In this document: piece after piece, positions 35,870 to 47,284 of the stretch
Layout of the letters: the number at the start of each line of letters is the position of its first letter
Position numbering within the stretch: position 1 is the first letter of the stretch
Origin: Lutjanus erythropterus
Taxonomy: Eukaryota; Chordata; Actinopteri; Lutjaniformes; Lutjanidae
Direction: 5' to 3'
NCBI GenBank assembly: GCA_020091685.1
Contig: CM034597.1
Coordinates: forward strand, 1,682,646-1,746,645
DNA length: 64,000 nucleotides
Notes under the pieces: generated by a model
The model's input: the letters and a program-made list of their open reading frames with translations, nothing else
Database searches by the model: none
What the model was told of the DNA's origin: nothing
Position numbers and translations under genes: made by a program

Positions 35870-36900
35870 TTTGCCTTTGAAGTACAATAACATTTGAACA
35901 GCAAATGAACTCTTTTTCAGAAGCAGCCTGAATTACAAACTCAAAACATGCTTACAAACCTGAATTTAAAAGGAACTCCATACAGCCTTGGGGCATGTAC
36001 ACCTGCATTTGCTCTGCTTACATTATGGAATCTCAGCCCAATTAAGCTTTCGCCTAAATTATCGAGCTGTTTCATCTTCAGTTAAGAAAATGTGGGTTCA
36101 ATTTCCCAGCAAACTTAACTAAGGGGGAGTGACCTTGCCCGACACAGAGTTAAATGGACCGGCAAGAATGTTTTTTGTGGGTATCTAAAAGGAAAGGCTG
36201 TTAAAAGTCCACCATTTTCCCATTTCTCTATGTCATTGATGCCTGACAGGCTGTAATTTTCATTCTCTCACTCCAGCGGAGCCTACTGAGCTGGAGATTA
36301 TGGAGATGATGGTTTGGATTTTTAAGCACCCTCTTCAACCCGTTTTAAATCTCTATAATGTCTGAGCATAAATAAAAACAGATGCCTTTTATAAAACAAC
36401 TGGGCAGTGGAGCTGAATAACACTGTGCTTGAGTGAGTTCACATTTATTACTGTCACCATTGAGTGAACACTTCCTCTAGTCAATGTCAATCTACATGTC
36501 AATGGAAAGCCCCTTTGAGTAATGGCTCTCAGAGAGGCGGGATTGAAAATCTTGGGTAAAACATTCATTTTCTAATTTCCCTGTCGGTGTCAATTTCATC
36601 ATTCATTCTGTCAATAATGCTGAATTGTTCATGTGCAAAGGGCACTTAAGATTTGCCACCGTTAACCTACTATTGACATGCACAACTGCCGTCAATAGGG
36701 AACAGAGCTTTAATTAAAGCTCCAAAATCAGCTAATCAGTAATGGTGACTCAGATTAGTTTAATTTGTTGGAGATGGCAGGGTGGAGGTGGGGGTGTAAG
36801 TGACAGTGACTTACTCTTCTTGACTTGCAAACGGAGGAGGAGGGTCAAACTGAGCAAGCATGTCGGTGGTCACCCCTGCATTAAATGAGGCAGAGGGTTT
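35870..36900. other. non-repetitive block, best candidate for conserved non-coding DNA
   Basis: About 1 kb with balanced composition, no transposon ends and no repeats. It has several TAAT-core motifs in close order: CAGCTAATCAG, TTTAATTAAAGC, GATTAGTTTAATTTG near 36710-36770 and CCCAATTAAGC near 36038. It looks like the developmental enhancer blocks found near regulatory genes, but conservation cannot be shown from one sequence. No exon is visible. Confidence 0.35.
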
Positions 36901-37299
36901 GAATCATCTCCTTGTCTCTTTGGATGAGGATCTCTCCAACTGACAAAGTCTCAGCTTTCACCGGCTTCCTCGAGGCGACGTCAGACCATTACTGCTTCAC
37001 GGGTACTCGAAGAACTGCTCACAGGCACTGCTTCACTGGACTGAAAGCCATCATTTGTGCTGTAAAAGCCAGAGGTGGCAAAAGTACAAACAGTCTGTAC
37101 GCAAGTAGAAGTACAGATACTTACGTTAACAAAAAAAAAAAAAAAAGACTGAAGACAAAGTTTCTTTGCTGCAGTAAAAGTGGAAAAAGTACAGGGTCAG
37201 AACTGTACTCAAAGTGTAAAAGTAAAAAGTTGTCCTCTGAAGGACATTTCTCCTGGCAGTTTCTGTGCAACCAAACCTCACCTTTTCTTAAGGGTCAAG

Positions 37300-37530
37300 T
37301 CTTCCTCTGTCTTTTTTGTCTTGTTATGTCTTTTACATCTTATTTGGTCTTTTGATTCGTTTTACATCTTTTTTTGTCATACTACATCTTTTACACAGTT
37401 TTTCATTTTGTTAGGATCTTTTCACATTGTTATTCATCTTTTTACACTGTTTTTTAGTTTTGTCACATCTTTTTCATCTAATCACATCTTTTCTGTAGTT
37501 TTTCATCTTATTACATTGGATTTCATCTTG
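37300..37530. repeat. degenerate pyrimidine tandem repeat
   Basis: The words TTTTACATCTT, TTTTTCATCTT and TTTTTGTCATACTACATCTT recur about every 20-30 bases. It is an old, drifted tandem array on one strand. Confidence 0.55.
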
Positions 37531-37688
37531 TTATATCTTTGTTACGTATGTCATGCTTGATATGCATTGATATTATTGTCCTATCCATTTAGGCTGACAT
37601 GGATTTTGATGTTGGAAAGGAAAAATAATCAATAATTCCACTCAAATGCATTAAAACTAAGGTAACAAACCTTTAAGTAGTCGGACTT

Positions 37689-38086
37689 CAGGATTCACAA
37701 ATTACATGTGATAGGAATACATAGATAGAAAAAATGTTACTGTATTCCATCATAGTTATGTATAGAAAAGATGTACTGCAGATACAGAAAATGGGATTGC
37801 TTATCAGGATTACACTTTTAAAATCAAATTTTACATAACAGTGAAAGGAATATTCCTAGCTATTCCTAACAAGAACCTAACAACAAATATTAAACATTAT
37901 ATTAGGCTAAACAATTTTACCATATTTTATATTGAGGTAATCATTAAGTAACACAAAGTAATCAAGTTACATTACCTTAATATTATGATAGTTTGATTAG
38001 GTTACTGACACTGATTTACTGACATTTTTAATAGGTAATCTGTGACTGTATCAGGATACATTTTTAAGGTTACCCTCCTAACCCTG
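37689..38086. mobile_element. nested hAT fragment related to 61399-62598
   Basis: The right end GGTTACCCTCCTAACCCTG matches AGTAACCCTCCCAACTCTG at 62580-62598. Both have ACTGTATCAG(G/A) followed by TACATTTTTAA or AACATTTTTAA just before it. The left end is unclear (CAGGATTCACAAATTACATG). No duplication is visible. Confidence 0.5.
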
Positions 38087-38435
38087 TAAGGGGTAGAAAG
38101 TACAGATATTTGTATTCAAATGTAGAAAGTAAAAGTAAAATGTTAACAGAAAAATACATACTCAAGTAAAGTAAAGATACCCGAAGAATCTACTTGAGTA
38201 CAGTAACAAGTTTTACTTGTCTTTAGTTACTTCCCACCTCTGCTTGCTGTAAATACATTCCTTAAAGTGTTCTCAAGCCAACACAACTGCCTAGAACAGA
38301 CTGCAGCTACTGTAAATGTAGAGAAGAACTTTGAAGATGACTGGGTTAAGAGAGGATTGTGTTAATGTGTCACACCAACAACACTACATCCTGTCCACTG
38401 AATGCAGCAGAATTCTGTTCAAGCTACATCTTTGC

Positions 38436-39302
38436 CAGTGGCGTAGATGACGTAGGGTTGGTGGGTTTTGTAAACCCATGGGCCCTCTTGTGGTCAAACT
38501 TTTTTTTTTTTTTTATTTAAATGTAATGTTGCTGTGGTTGACCCTCGCAGCGGCAGGTAGCACGGAGTGTAACGTCAGACTGGGTCACTGCATTTTGTTG
38601 CATATAAGAGGGGATACGAGTGGCCCCTCCCAATTTGAACTGATCCATTCGTCTATTGAATGTGATTGGCTCAGCCGCTCAGATGGTGACCGTTATGTTT
38701 CTGGAAAAAAAAGAAAGAAAAAAGCAAGCAAGGTAGAGGAGATTTGCAAAGATGCTGAAAAGAAAGAAGCCACCAGAAAAAGAGATGTGTGGTGCAGATA
38801 AGCGTAGCGCAAAAAAGAAAAAAAAGTGAATTGAGGATGCGGCCAAATGCACGAAACTGACAGATCTCTTCTGTCGTGGTGGGAGGAGCCAGGCCAGTGA
38901 CGACAGCAGGTAACAGCAGGTAAACAAGCACTGTCTGCTGTAACATGGCGCTATCATGATCTCAGACTTGAGACTAGGGTTGTCACAAGAACCGACACTA
39001 CCGGTAATCTGAACGTGACCGAACCTGGATCCGCTCCAGCTGCTTGGTGTGGCCACAGCCACAGTTGAAGCCCATAAACATGACGCGCCATGTGTCTTTC
39101 TCCGGTTAGTTGTCATGGGAACAAGACGCTCTGACGGTGGTGCGCATTTAGACCATAATACATCCATGGTTTGGAGCAGAGACAAAACAAACGTGTGTGA
39201 ATATATAAAACGGAGCTGAAGAATGAAGCAATAAGTTTACACCAATGTCAGGCCCCTTTTGACCTAAAAACCCATGTGGAATACAGCCCAGTTACGCCAC
39301 TG
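38436..39302. mobile_element. hAT element with exact 8-bp duplication ATCTTTGC
   Basis: The ends are CAGTGGCGTA and TACGCCACTG, perfect inverses of at least 10 bases. The flanks ATCTTTGC (38428-38435 and 39303-39310) match exactly. The interior has T14 and A-rich runs, a lysine-rich frame (see 38752-38829) and, near 38975-38995, a phrase TAGGGTTGTCACAAG that looks like the start of another element. I read it as a deleted copy from a hAT family whose proteins resemble ZMYM-type transposases. Confidence 0.9.
38752..38829 (+). pseudogene. lysine-rich N-terminal stub of hAT protein
   Basis: A 25-residue frame beginning MLKRKKPPEKEMCGADKRSA, then five lysines and a stop. ADKRSAKKKKK resembles the basic start of ZMYM-like hAT transposases, which often read GAEKRRLKK. 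The frame ends early and the rest of the protein is not visible, so this is only a remnant. A longer frame in another phase (38478-38801) crosses the same bases but is low-complexity. Confidence 0.4.
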
Positions 39303-39386
39303 ATCTTTGCACAGGTTTGAATGTCTCCTTGAAGAGTTTCAGAAGTTGTTTAGCAGATATTTTTTGTTCTACAGCACACTGAACAC

Positions 39387-40230
39387 CAGTGTTGGGCACG
39401 TTACTTTGAAAAAGTAATTAGTTATAGTTACTAGTTACTTCTCCCAAAAAGTAACTGAGTTAGTAACTGAGTTACTCCACTATAAAAGTAATTAGTTACC
39501 AGGGAAAGTAACTATTGCGTTACTTTTTTTTTTTTTAATCCAGCTTTTGCTGCTTGGACGGCGTGGCTCTGTGTCCTTCTTTGTTAGCGGAGATCACGTT
39601 AACAGCACCTGGCCTGCTATCATCATTTCCGGTGTCAACAGTGTTTTTGGCCACTAGTTTAGTAGAAGCGTGTGCCGTCGAGAGGTGCTTCATTAAATTG
39701 GAGTTGCTTACACCGGACATGGACAAACTCTTTGCTCTGGGACATAATGTACACTCAACGTGTACATTTTTACCTTTTACCTCGATGAGATCAAAGTAGT
39801 GCCTGTATTTCCACCTCGAAAACGCCGTCTTTCCCTGCGACTCCGGACTCGCTATCTCTGATAGTTTGTGTGCGCGTTGCTATGTGCTGGGTTTGTGTGT
39901 AAACACCCGCCCACCTGATGTCTCTGGTTAGCTTAACATGAAATCTTACTCTACCTTAGCCAATCATCATTACTTAGGCGGTTATCTCGCCCCTCCCCTC
40001 CCCCCTCACCAAAGGGAAAAAAACACACACATTTGCAGCTCCTGTGTCTGTGTGAGCCAAGTTGGATGACAGCTTCAGTGAGTAGCTTCAGTAACGCGCA
40101 GTAACAGCGTGTTGGTAACGGTAACGGCGTTGTAACGATAGAAAAAGTAATTAGTTAGATTACCCGTTACTGAAAAAAGTAACGCCGTTAGTAACGGCGT
40201 TTTATTTTAACGCCGTTATTCCCATCACTG
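39387..40230 (-). mobile_element. hAT element with exact 8-bp duplication CTGAACAC
   Basis: The left end is CAGTGTTGGGCACGTTAC and the right is AACGCCGTTATTCCCATCACTG. The flanks CTGAACAC (39379-39386, 40231-40238) match exactly. Repeated GTAACGG and AGTAATTAGTTA motifs lie inside both ends. The interior carries a BED finger on the minus strand (39535-39870). The element lies 84 bp from the previous hAT copy. It belongs to the same broad group as the element at 5429-6431. Confidence 0.92.
39535..39870 (-). pseudogene. BED zinc-finger exon of hAT transposase
   Basis: Read on the minus strand, the open frame runs through FSRWKYRHYFDLIEVKGKN, then ECTLCPRAKSLSMSG, then NLMKHLSTAHASTKL, to PSKQQKLD and a stop in an A-run. 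The finger has a complete C-x2-C and H-x4-H set (ECTLC, then KHLSTAH), so the zinc ligands are all present, unlike the copy at 5667-6107. The two proteins align along the finger and at KQQKL. After KQQKLD the frame meets the poly-A/T tract next to the left end of the element, so the linker and catalytic domain are deleted. No start is certain; the frame is open at least to about 39870. Confidence 0.75.
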
Positions 40231-40334
40231 CTGAACACACAGCTGAAGCTCGTTCATGATGATCAGTTTGGTAGCATACTTTGTCTTCATTTCTAAAAGC
40301 AGCACTCATCTCCAATTTGTATCTGAATGAAGGT

Positions 40335-40435
40335 AGCAAGCCTGTACTTTTTCACTTTTACTTAAGTAAAGAAGTTTGATCAGTACTTCTACTTTTTAAG
40401 TATTTTACTTCTACTTTAGTAGAACTGCTATTTGA
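40335..40435. mobile_element. AAGTA/TACTT repeat fragment
   Basis: CTTTTTCACTTTTACTTAAG, AGTACTTCTACTTTTTAAG and TTACTTCTACTTTAGTAG belong to the AAGTAAAAGTACT family in reverse orientation. The fragment has no ends. Confidence 0.5.
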
Positions 40436-42244
40436 ATATCTGACATTACATAGAGCATTTCTGGAGACAGGCAGTGATGTTGGAATTTCTAGCAGAGTGA
40501 GTGGATTTAAGAACAAAACAAAGACCTCTGCTGTACTGTAAAAAGCCAGATCTATTTATAACTTCTTGGTTTCAGGTCTGCCAGCTGACAAAAAGGCCCC
40601 ATTGCTCTCCATTAAATCACATTTTTTCACACACCTAACATGCTCTGGATTAAATAACACTGTTGACCTTGTATGAAGGCCTTATTTTCAGGTTCACTGT
40701 GCTCATGCTGGCAGTGCATGTCTGGCCTCGGTCAAGAAATTAGGAAGAAGTGGCCCTGCAGTAATAAATTGAAAATCATGTCACAAATATTTCATGGTCA
40801 AGGATTTTCTTTGTCCCTAATGTTACAGAACGTCCAAATACAGAGCGGCAGCTCACACACGACAAGATTTTGTAAGAGTGACATTATTAATGATTTGCTC
40901 CACTCCTCTGGGTTGGCTGAAGTACTGAAATCAAGCTATTTAGCCATCAGTATGTGTTTTATTGTGTGTGTGAGTTGCTGATTTTTGGATCATAACCTTT
41001 CTTTACAACACTGATATGTACCTTTGTTTTTGTTTTGTTTTTTTTGTTTGGGGGGGGGTAATCCCCTGACTCTACAGCAGTCATGGGTATTTATCATCTC
41101 CAGACCCAATCAGCAGTGATGTAAACACAGCACCTGGGTGGACATTTGGAGGCTGACATTTTTGGGTGTCTATTTAGCTGTTTATGACAGGACTGGGATG
41201 GAACAGGAGAAAAAAAAGTCAATGGGAGTGGGTGGGAATCATAATAACAATAGGTCAGTTTTTTATAAAAAAAAAAAAAAAAAGAAAATGCCTGCAATGT
41301 AGCGTGAGGACTGTGGATTGACAGGAACAGTATGGTATGGGAGTCACTCTTTATTCGGAATTTTTGTCGGAGTGGGATGGGACAGGAATGAAAATCCACT
41401 TTTGTGTCACCCTCTAGTGGACACGCTATTTTCATCCCTTTTCAGTAAAGAAAATGAAGGCTTGTCACATTTTTTGCTCCCATTTCGTACACGTGCTGCC
41501 TGTCTCGGTTTGACTCGGTGCTGCAACCCAGCACAGCAGTTCGCTCTCACTTACTGAGATGTGCTCGTATGTAGTGAAGCGGCTGAAGAATGTATGACCA
41601 TTATACTGTCTATAAAGTCTTAATAATAAAAGTCCAATTTTTTTCTGTTATTTAATGAAAGAGCATGAAAGAGCAAAATCCGGAAGTGTTGTGTTTTCAT
41701 CTGCAGTAACTTAACACGACTCCTATCAACTGAGAGGAAACAGATGACAGTAAATATGGCAGACAGAGAGTAAAAACAGTGACATGAGAGAAACTAAACT
41801 ACAAACCACATGAATTAATTTAGAAGGTTGTAAAAGTACTTACAGCTGAACACACAAACACTGTTAAAACCCTTTTCCTCTCTGCTCTCCTGCACAAACA
41901 CAAGCTGAGCCTCAACACATCAGAAAAAATGAAAGTAAGGCAACCGGGTCTACTCAGAACGGAAAAAGGGTCAATAGACTATTTTAGTGGGTTTACCCGC
42001 ATTTTAAAAACCTGTATATATTCAGGCCAGCAGCATCACTGCCCATCTGGTGCAGCAGGCTAAACACCTTTACAGACAACCTCTCAACTTTCCATTTACT
42101 GTTGTCCCATTTCTTTAAAAAACAAATGATACATGCATAGATATATATGTGATCTCTTGTATTGTAACATTGAACATGTCTTTAGTTCATTTATTAAATG
42201 GATACACTCTCAGTTTTGGATGATATCCTGCTCTTGATCCAACA
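40436..42244. other. non-coding DNA with minor repeats
   Basis: No gene seen. The poly-A run (41268-41284), a short (G)9 at 41052, and a phrase repeated with change (GACTGGGATGGAACAGGAG at 41191, GAGTGGGATGGGACAGGAATG at 41370) are the only structures. Confidence 0.45.
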
Positions 42245-42290
42245 TGATTTGAATGTACTGATTGTAAGTCACTTTGGACAAAAGCAAATG
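42245..42290. mobile_element. tiny retroposon tail fragment
   Basis: GATTGTAAGTCACTTTGGACAAAAGCAAATGACAAAT matches the usual tail AAGTCGCTTTGGATAAAAGCGTCTGCTAAATG with several changes. It is only 46 bases long. Confidence 0.5.
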
Positions 42291-42325
42291 ACAAATTCAC
42301 TTCTGACTGGTGTGGACTTTTAGGC

Positions 42326-42906
42326 TGGGTTGCACCAACAAGTATTAATTTTTTAAACTTGATTAAATCATGGTTCAACTCTAACCCTTTAAAACTCAGT
42401 TTAGTTTTTACTCTAAACATCAAAATGATTTATTGCACTAAAACTCCAACTGTGATACAGTATTAACTTCAAACTGACATTTGAGCCTTTACTGTTAAAT
42501 TACTTCCTTTTTTTTTTTAATTTTCTTTTTAACTAGCAAGAAAGCAATGCAATAGTTTTGTTTTTAGCTAACACTGTGGTTTTCTTTTTTAACTAGCTAG
42601 CAAACAATGCAGTGTTTTCATCAGGAATACAGAGCAGACAGAATGTTTTTCCTTCCCTCTTTTCTATGCACTAGGTCCTAACAGCACTCAAATTTATGTT
42701 TTATTTATTGTAATTTGGGTTAGCAAGCATCTCTTAAACTCTACTTAATTTCAGTCTACATTGATAAATTTGAATTTACTAAACTGAGATTAGTTTTGAA
42801 CTGTTCCATGGAATAATGCCTACATTTAAATTTACTCATTTTAAACCTAGTTTTGCTTAAGTATGATTTGAACTAATCTTTGATTAATCTTTGTTGGTGC
42901 AACCCA
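42326..42906. mobile_element. TIR element with GGGTTGCACCAACAA ends
   Basis: TGGGTTGCACCAACAA (42326-42341) is the exact complement of TTGTTGGTGCAACCCA (42891-42906). Inner similarity extends further (ATTAATTTTTTAAACTTGATT against AATCTTTGATTAATC). No clear target duplication. Inside, TTTTCTTTTTAACTAGC, then GCAATGCAATAGTTTT, at 42521-42559 recurs as TTTTCTTTTTTAACTAGC, then AACAATGCAGTGTTTT, at 42581-42620: a direct duplication of about 40 bp. Confidence 0.8.
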
Positions 42907-43039
42907 ATTTATATGTTTTAGTTCTACTAACTTTTAGAATTTTAACCAGGATGTCCCTTTTAGTCTTTAAATGTATGTTTTACTTTGAGCATTTTAAGAA
43001 CATTTACATTGTAAAAACACTTATTATAAGTTGTTTATT

Positions 43040-43560
43040 AAAGGGATAATTCCCTCTAGACTACTTGTGGTCTGTGATGGTGCGGCCTGGGAATCACAAA
43101 TGTAAAATACAAAGCATGTTGTCACCTGTGACACATGCTGTATACCTGAATTTACACATCACTGCACCTCTGCTGTTACCAAAGCCTAAAGTAATCAGGA
43201 AGGTGGCCTTCTCACTTAATGAGGTCATGTCTTTAAATGCAACAGATAAGTCTTTGCAATTATCATGACACTCTGTTTGCTTTTGTTTGCAATCAATGCC
43301 AGCCAGACATTTCTCATTAATTGGTCCTCTGAATATTAATGTGTGATTCGATGCAGGACAACCTATTCAGCAGTGCTCCTAAACGGACGAGTTTCACACA
43401 GAATCATGTGGATGTGGCCAAACTCAAACCTTAAGCATTACTTAAGCAAGCAGCAAAACAGAAAGGCTAAATGACTTGTGTATACTCGGTCCGATAAGCC
43501 AATAATTACTGCCCACTGTTCTCTTTGTGTTATTGATAGAGTATGTTGATCCATAAATAG
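43040..43560. other. non-repetitive block, candidate conserved non-coding DNA
   Basis: About 500 bp with no repeat ends and balanced composition, including TTCTCATTAATTGGTCC (43312). The 67-residue frame at 43065-43268 has no domain. A possible regulatory block, judged only by eye. Confidence 0.25.
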
Positions 43561-43991
43561 GATAAAGGTCAGGATGTAACAATTGCCATTTACTTTCTTT
43601 TTACACTAATGGACATCAATAGAGACTGTGTACTGCTTTAAGTGGCAAAACTGTTTAATGATCTACGGCAAAAAATAATGATCATAACTGAGGGAGATTC
43701 TACCTTAATGAGCGCTGTGCACAGACTGAAGCCTTGTTATTGTGCTTCCATCACAGAAAAACTGCAGCAAAAGTCCCACTGCTCTACCAGTGAAACAAAA
43801 GTTTTAATCAGGCCAGATTTACCCACCAGGAGGCCCAGGGGCAAAAATGATCCCCCATGTCTCCCACTTGTCTGTCCTGTCGCCTTTAGGTGCCATCCTG
43901 GAACAGAGCACATGCAGTCTACATGAGACAGCTTCATTATTCTTTGCCTTTAGCCCCAGAAACCAACTGTTACCCTTAATCTGGAATACTA

Positions 43992-44532
43992 CACTGTAAA
44001 AATCACACAAGAATTCAGTGGAATTAACTCATCTTTCTCATTAACTTAATATAAATATACAGAATTTATTCAATCAAAATAAACTCAAGTTTTTTATATT
44101 TATATCCTGAGTGCTTCAGAACTTATAAACATGAGTCCTTATAACTTGAAGTTTTTTGACTGAAATGATGAATTAATGTTTTGTATAGAGTTCAATCAGC
44201 TAATTAAATTAAATTTCTTCCCAGCATACGTTGTTTGAGAAGTGAAATGACAAACTGACTTCTCAAACTGAGAAAATGTAAAAGAAAATCATATTTGTTT
44301 GTTATGTTTGTTGGTGTGAGTTGTTGGTTCAACTTAAAATATTATGCTAATTGAACACATTCTCTTGATCACAACTGAATTACAATCAAGTTTATCTGAC
44401 TCAAAAAGTTGGTTTTAAATCATTACAAATGTTGTCGTCGCAATTTCAGTCAACTTAAAATTTCAAAGTGGCCTGGATAAACTGGATTACCTTTTTTTTT
44501 AAGTTAAAACAGTTCAGTATATTTTTACAGGG
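43992..44532. mobile_element. TIR MITE, CACTGTAAAAA ends
   Basis: CACTGTAAAAATCAC at the left is mirrored at the right by GTATATTTTTACAGGG, with the last bases changed. Repeats of AACTCAAGTT and CAACTTAAAAT words follow inward on each side. TA flanks both ends. CACTG ends suggest the CACTA/EnSpm group, but no transposase is present. Confidence 0.6.
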
Positions 44533-45060
44533 TACCATGTTGCAGGTTTGCTATGTGTCTGTCTGTTTGTGGTAATTTCACTAAAAACATAAATATATCT
44601 AGTAATATGCACTAAGTAAATATAGGAGTAATTGAAATTTGAAAACATATAATAATAAAGCTAGTTTTTATAGGGGAAATCTTTGGATTTGATGCTGATT
44701 GTCTCAAATGGATTCAGAACCTCTTCTTGATTCAAACTGTTCTGGATTCAATAAATAGAAAAGGAGGCACTGTACATTCAGGCTCTCGCTCCAATTATGT
44801 GACAGATATTTGAATTTTACTCGAGGTAAAACTGAACTAAACCACAGTAAATGAGATGAAATTAGTAAAATGTGTCCAGAGGCTCATCATGGCAGAGTGA
44901 AAATCCAAGATTAAAGCCGCTATGAGAGTCGCACAAAAATGAACACATAGAAATGTCTTCTACCAAGTCAAAATATTGATTAAATTCATATGACACATAT
45001 TATCAATGTGTTTTCTTTTTTATTAGCTACACTTCACTTCACTCCCTGGTGCTCTGGGCT

Positions 45061-45240
45061 TTAAAGGTCCAGTGTCTAAGATTTCGTGGGATCTAATTGT
45101 AGAAATGGCATATAATATTCATTAGTATGTTTTCATTAGTGTATAATCACCTGAACATAAGAATCAGTGTGTTTTTGTTAACTCTGAGTCCCATATGTCT
45201 ACAGAGGGCATGGGTCCTTTTTCATGGATGCACCCATGGC
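45061..45240. mobile_element. TTAAAGGTCCAGTGT MITE, left end only
   Basis: TTAAAGGTCCAGTGTCTAAG, then GATTTCGTGGGATCTA, is the start of a common teleost MITE. The expected mirror-image right end (CACTGGTCCTTTAA) is not found nearby, so this is a truncated copy. Confidence 0.55.
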
Positions 45241-47284
45241 TCATAGGACAAGTTATCCTTCAGGACTTTCTGGCATAGGGAGTCAAGTGACATAGTAACA
45301 AGCAACAAAGTCAGACTAGGTTGTGGTGGATGAATGGATGAAGCACAAGACTTCCACCCAACAAAGGAAGCTTATTGTTAAGTTATTATTAATTTATTTT
45401 TTAAGAAATAATTATTCTTAATTTAGATCACAGTTTGGTTAGGTTTAGGGAAGAAAACTTACTTGGTTAAGTTCAGGAAAAGATCATGGCTTGAGACTGT
45501 TAAACACAGGTTAGCAAGCCTTTTCTAGCCCTTTTAAGATGTTGATATTTCTCTTCTGCCAGCTGTTCTTTTATCAGTGGTTCACCACTGTTAACATTAC
45601 ACTATAAAGTTTGAGAGACAGTTTTCTATTGAGCTGAGAGCTATGCTAAGCCAGCTAATGCTAACTTAAGGAGTGTTTTCAGCTGTTAGCTGCAGACTGT
45701 ACAGAAGAACAAACTAATGAACACACTGTGCTGTTCTGACCAGCTCGCCTATATAAAAGAGAAAAAAGTGAGTGTTCCATAGTGTTCCAAGTGTTTTTGT
45801 GATGGACATGTTTTAAAATAAATGTTTTAACCAAACAAGACCTATTTATTTTTAAAAAATGTGTGACTTTAGAAACGCTAATATTACTTATGCTAAATTT
45901 GTATAAAGACACCAGCTCTCCAAAAACAGTTAAATGAAAAATTAAACTGCATGGTGTCGATCCACACAGACACTTGAAAAGTGTTGAAATCCATTCAGAC
46001 ATTGTTAATTTGGGTATGCTGGTTTTGCTGTGTAGTACCTAGTTCTTAGTCTTTTCACATGTTTTCAGCAACTATTTTCTAGCATGTATAATGTGTTTAC
46101 AATGTGTCTACACAGACTTTAAAGTTAACGCAGAAGCTACCTGGACAGTCTATATTTAATGATATAGGAAACTCAAATTTCTCAATTTGTAAACAAATAG
46201 GCGTTAAGGTGTTGGTGGTCTCACCACTGGCTCCTCAAAATGTCATCAATACGAGCTGCTCACTTGCTGTTTCTTGCTGTAACTTTATCATCTTGATAGG
46301 CTGATTCCATGTCTCAGTTCTTAACTATTGCAAACTGTTTCGTCACAACATCAAAGTTAGCAAATATGGGATGCTGCTGTGTCTCAGGCTTCTCTTTTGA
46401 TGCAAGACTGACAGCTCAGACTTGAGAGAACAGTGGCTTGCTGACCTGTGTGATGCTGTGAAATGCATCAACTGTCCCAGTTGAAACCTGTCCACTTGGT
46501 TCGAGTTTTCACTAGAAAGCTTTGAGCTATGAGTGCCACACACAGTTCATCCAAGACTGATACAGAATTAAGTGAGCTGGTAAACAAGATTTAGACACAA
46601 CGGTTCTATTATTAGAATTATTCAGCACCAGGTGAGTGAGACATGAATTGAATTGGTGGTGATTCAATTTTTCATTAGACATATTTTACAGTTACAGCTG
46701 TTTGTATCTTGCTCAAATATTCAGTTTATGGCTGCGTTAACTTTACTGGTGTGCACATCCTCAGCTGTGAGGCATTGTGTGAAGCGCACGCAAGCCAGCT
46801 GTCACCTCCCCAATGTGACAGTTTCCCAAGTAAATGAGTGGCTGGTAAAGAAGGCTGAGCATTCAAATTAAGTAACATACATTTTTCATGAGCTGGTAAA
46901 TAAAATCACAGTTAATATTTGGCTGAGGTGATTATTTAATGCAAATTTATCAAGTGGCAGGAAATTTATCAGATGGCTGCATGTGCAAGTCAGCAACTTT
47001 TTCCTAACAGGTTAGCCATAACAATATTGGTGTTATGTAAATAATAGTGAACATCTAAAAAGTATTAGAAATCAGTTGTTCCCCCAGGGGATTGTGTGAT
47101 CGCTTCCATGCGTGTGTGATCAGCAGACCTGCATCCTGTTTGGAGCAAATCTCACCTGCTAATGGACCCTATTGCTACAGCCTAAATCTTTTCTGCACAT
47201 TTGTGACTGTATGCTAAAGAACCTCTGTGTTTAAGAGTTTTTGAAAAACCTTAAAGGCTTTGATGCCTTTATGTTTTTTGGGCC
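45241..47284. other. non-coding DNA with no recognised feature
   Basis: Several open frames of 65-110 residues (45679-46002, 46104-46304, 46343-46543, 46653-46871) lie on both strands and share no domain or splice pattern. Nothing else was recognised. Confidence 0.4.

Larger units (their letters stand above)
37067..38245. mobile_element. hAT-type element with AGAGGTGG ends
   Basis: The left end reads AGCCAGAGGTGGCAAAAG, the right CTTCCCACCTCTGCTT, approximate inverted repeats. Both are followed inward by AAGTACAGATA-type motifs. The direct repeat GCTGTAAA occurs at 37059-37066 and 38246-38253. It sits 3 bp outside the CAGAGGTGG core, so the exact ends are unsure. A poly-A run of 17 (37130-37146), a T-rich tandem tract (37300-37530) and a second hAT fragment (37689-38086) lie inside. 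The 147- and 126-residue frames inside are T-rich artefacts. Confidence 0.65.

Noticed and set aside
36912-37560. 147- and 126-residue frames as a gene
   Set aside because: They cross the hAT left end, a poly-A run and the degenerate TTTTACATCTT tract. No domain is visible.
38679-39185. 168-residue minus-strand frame with leucine/phenylalanine runs
   Set aside because: It translates A/T-rich runs of the hAT element at 38436-39302. The hydrophobic runs are not a membrane protein.
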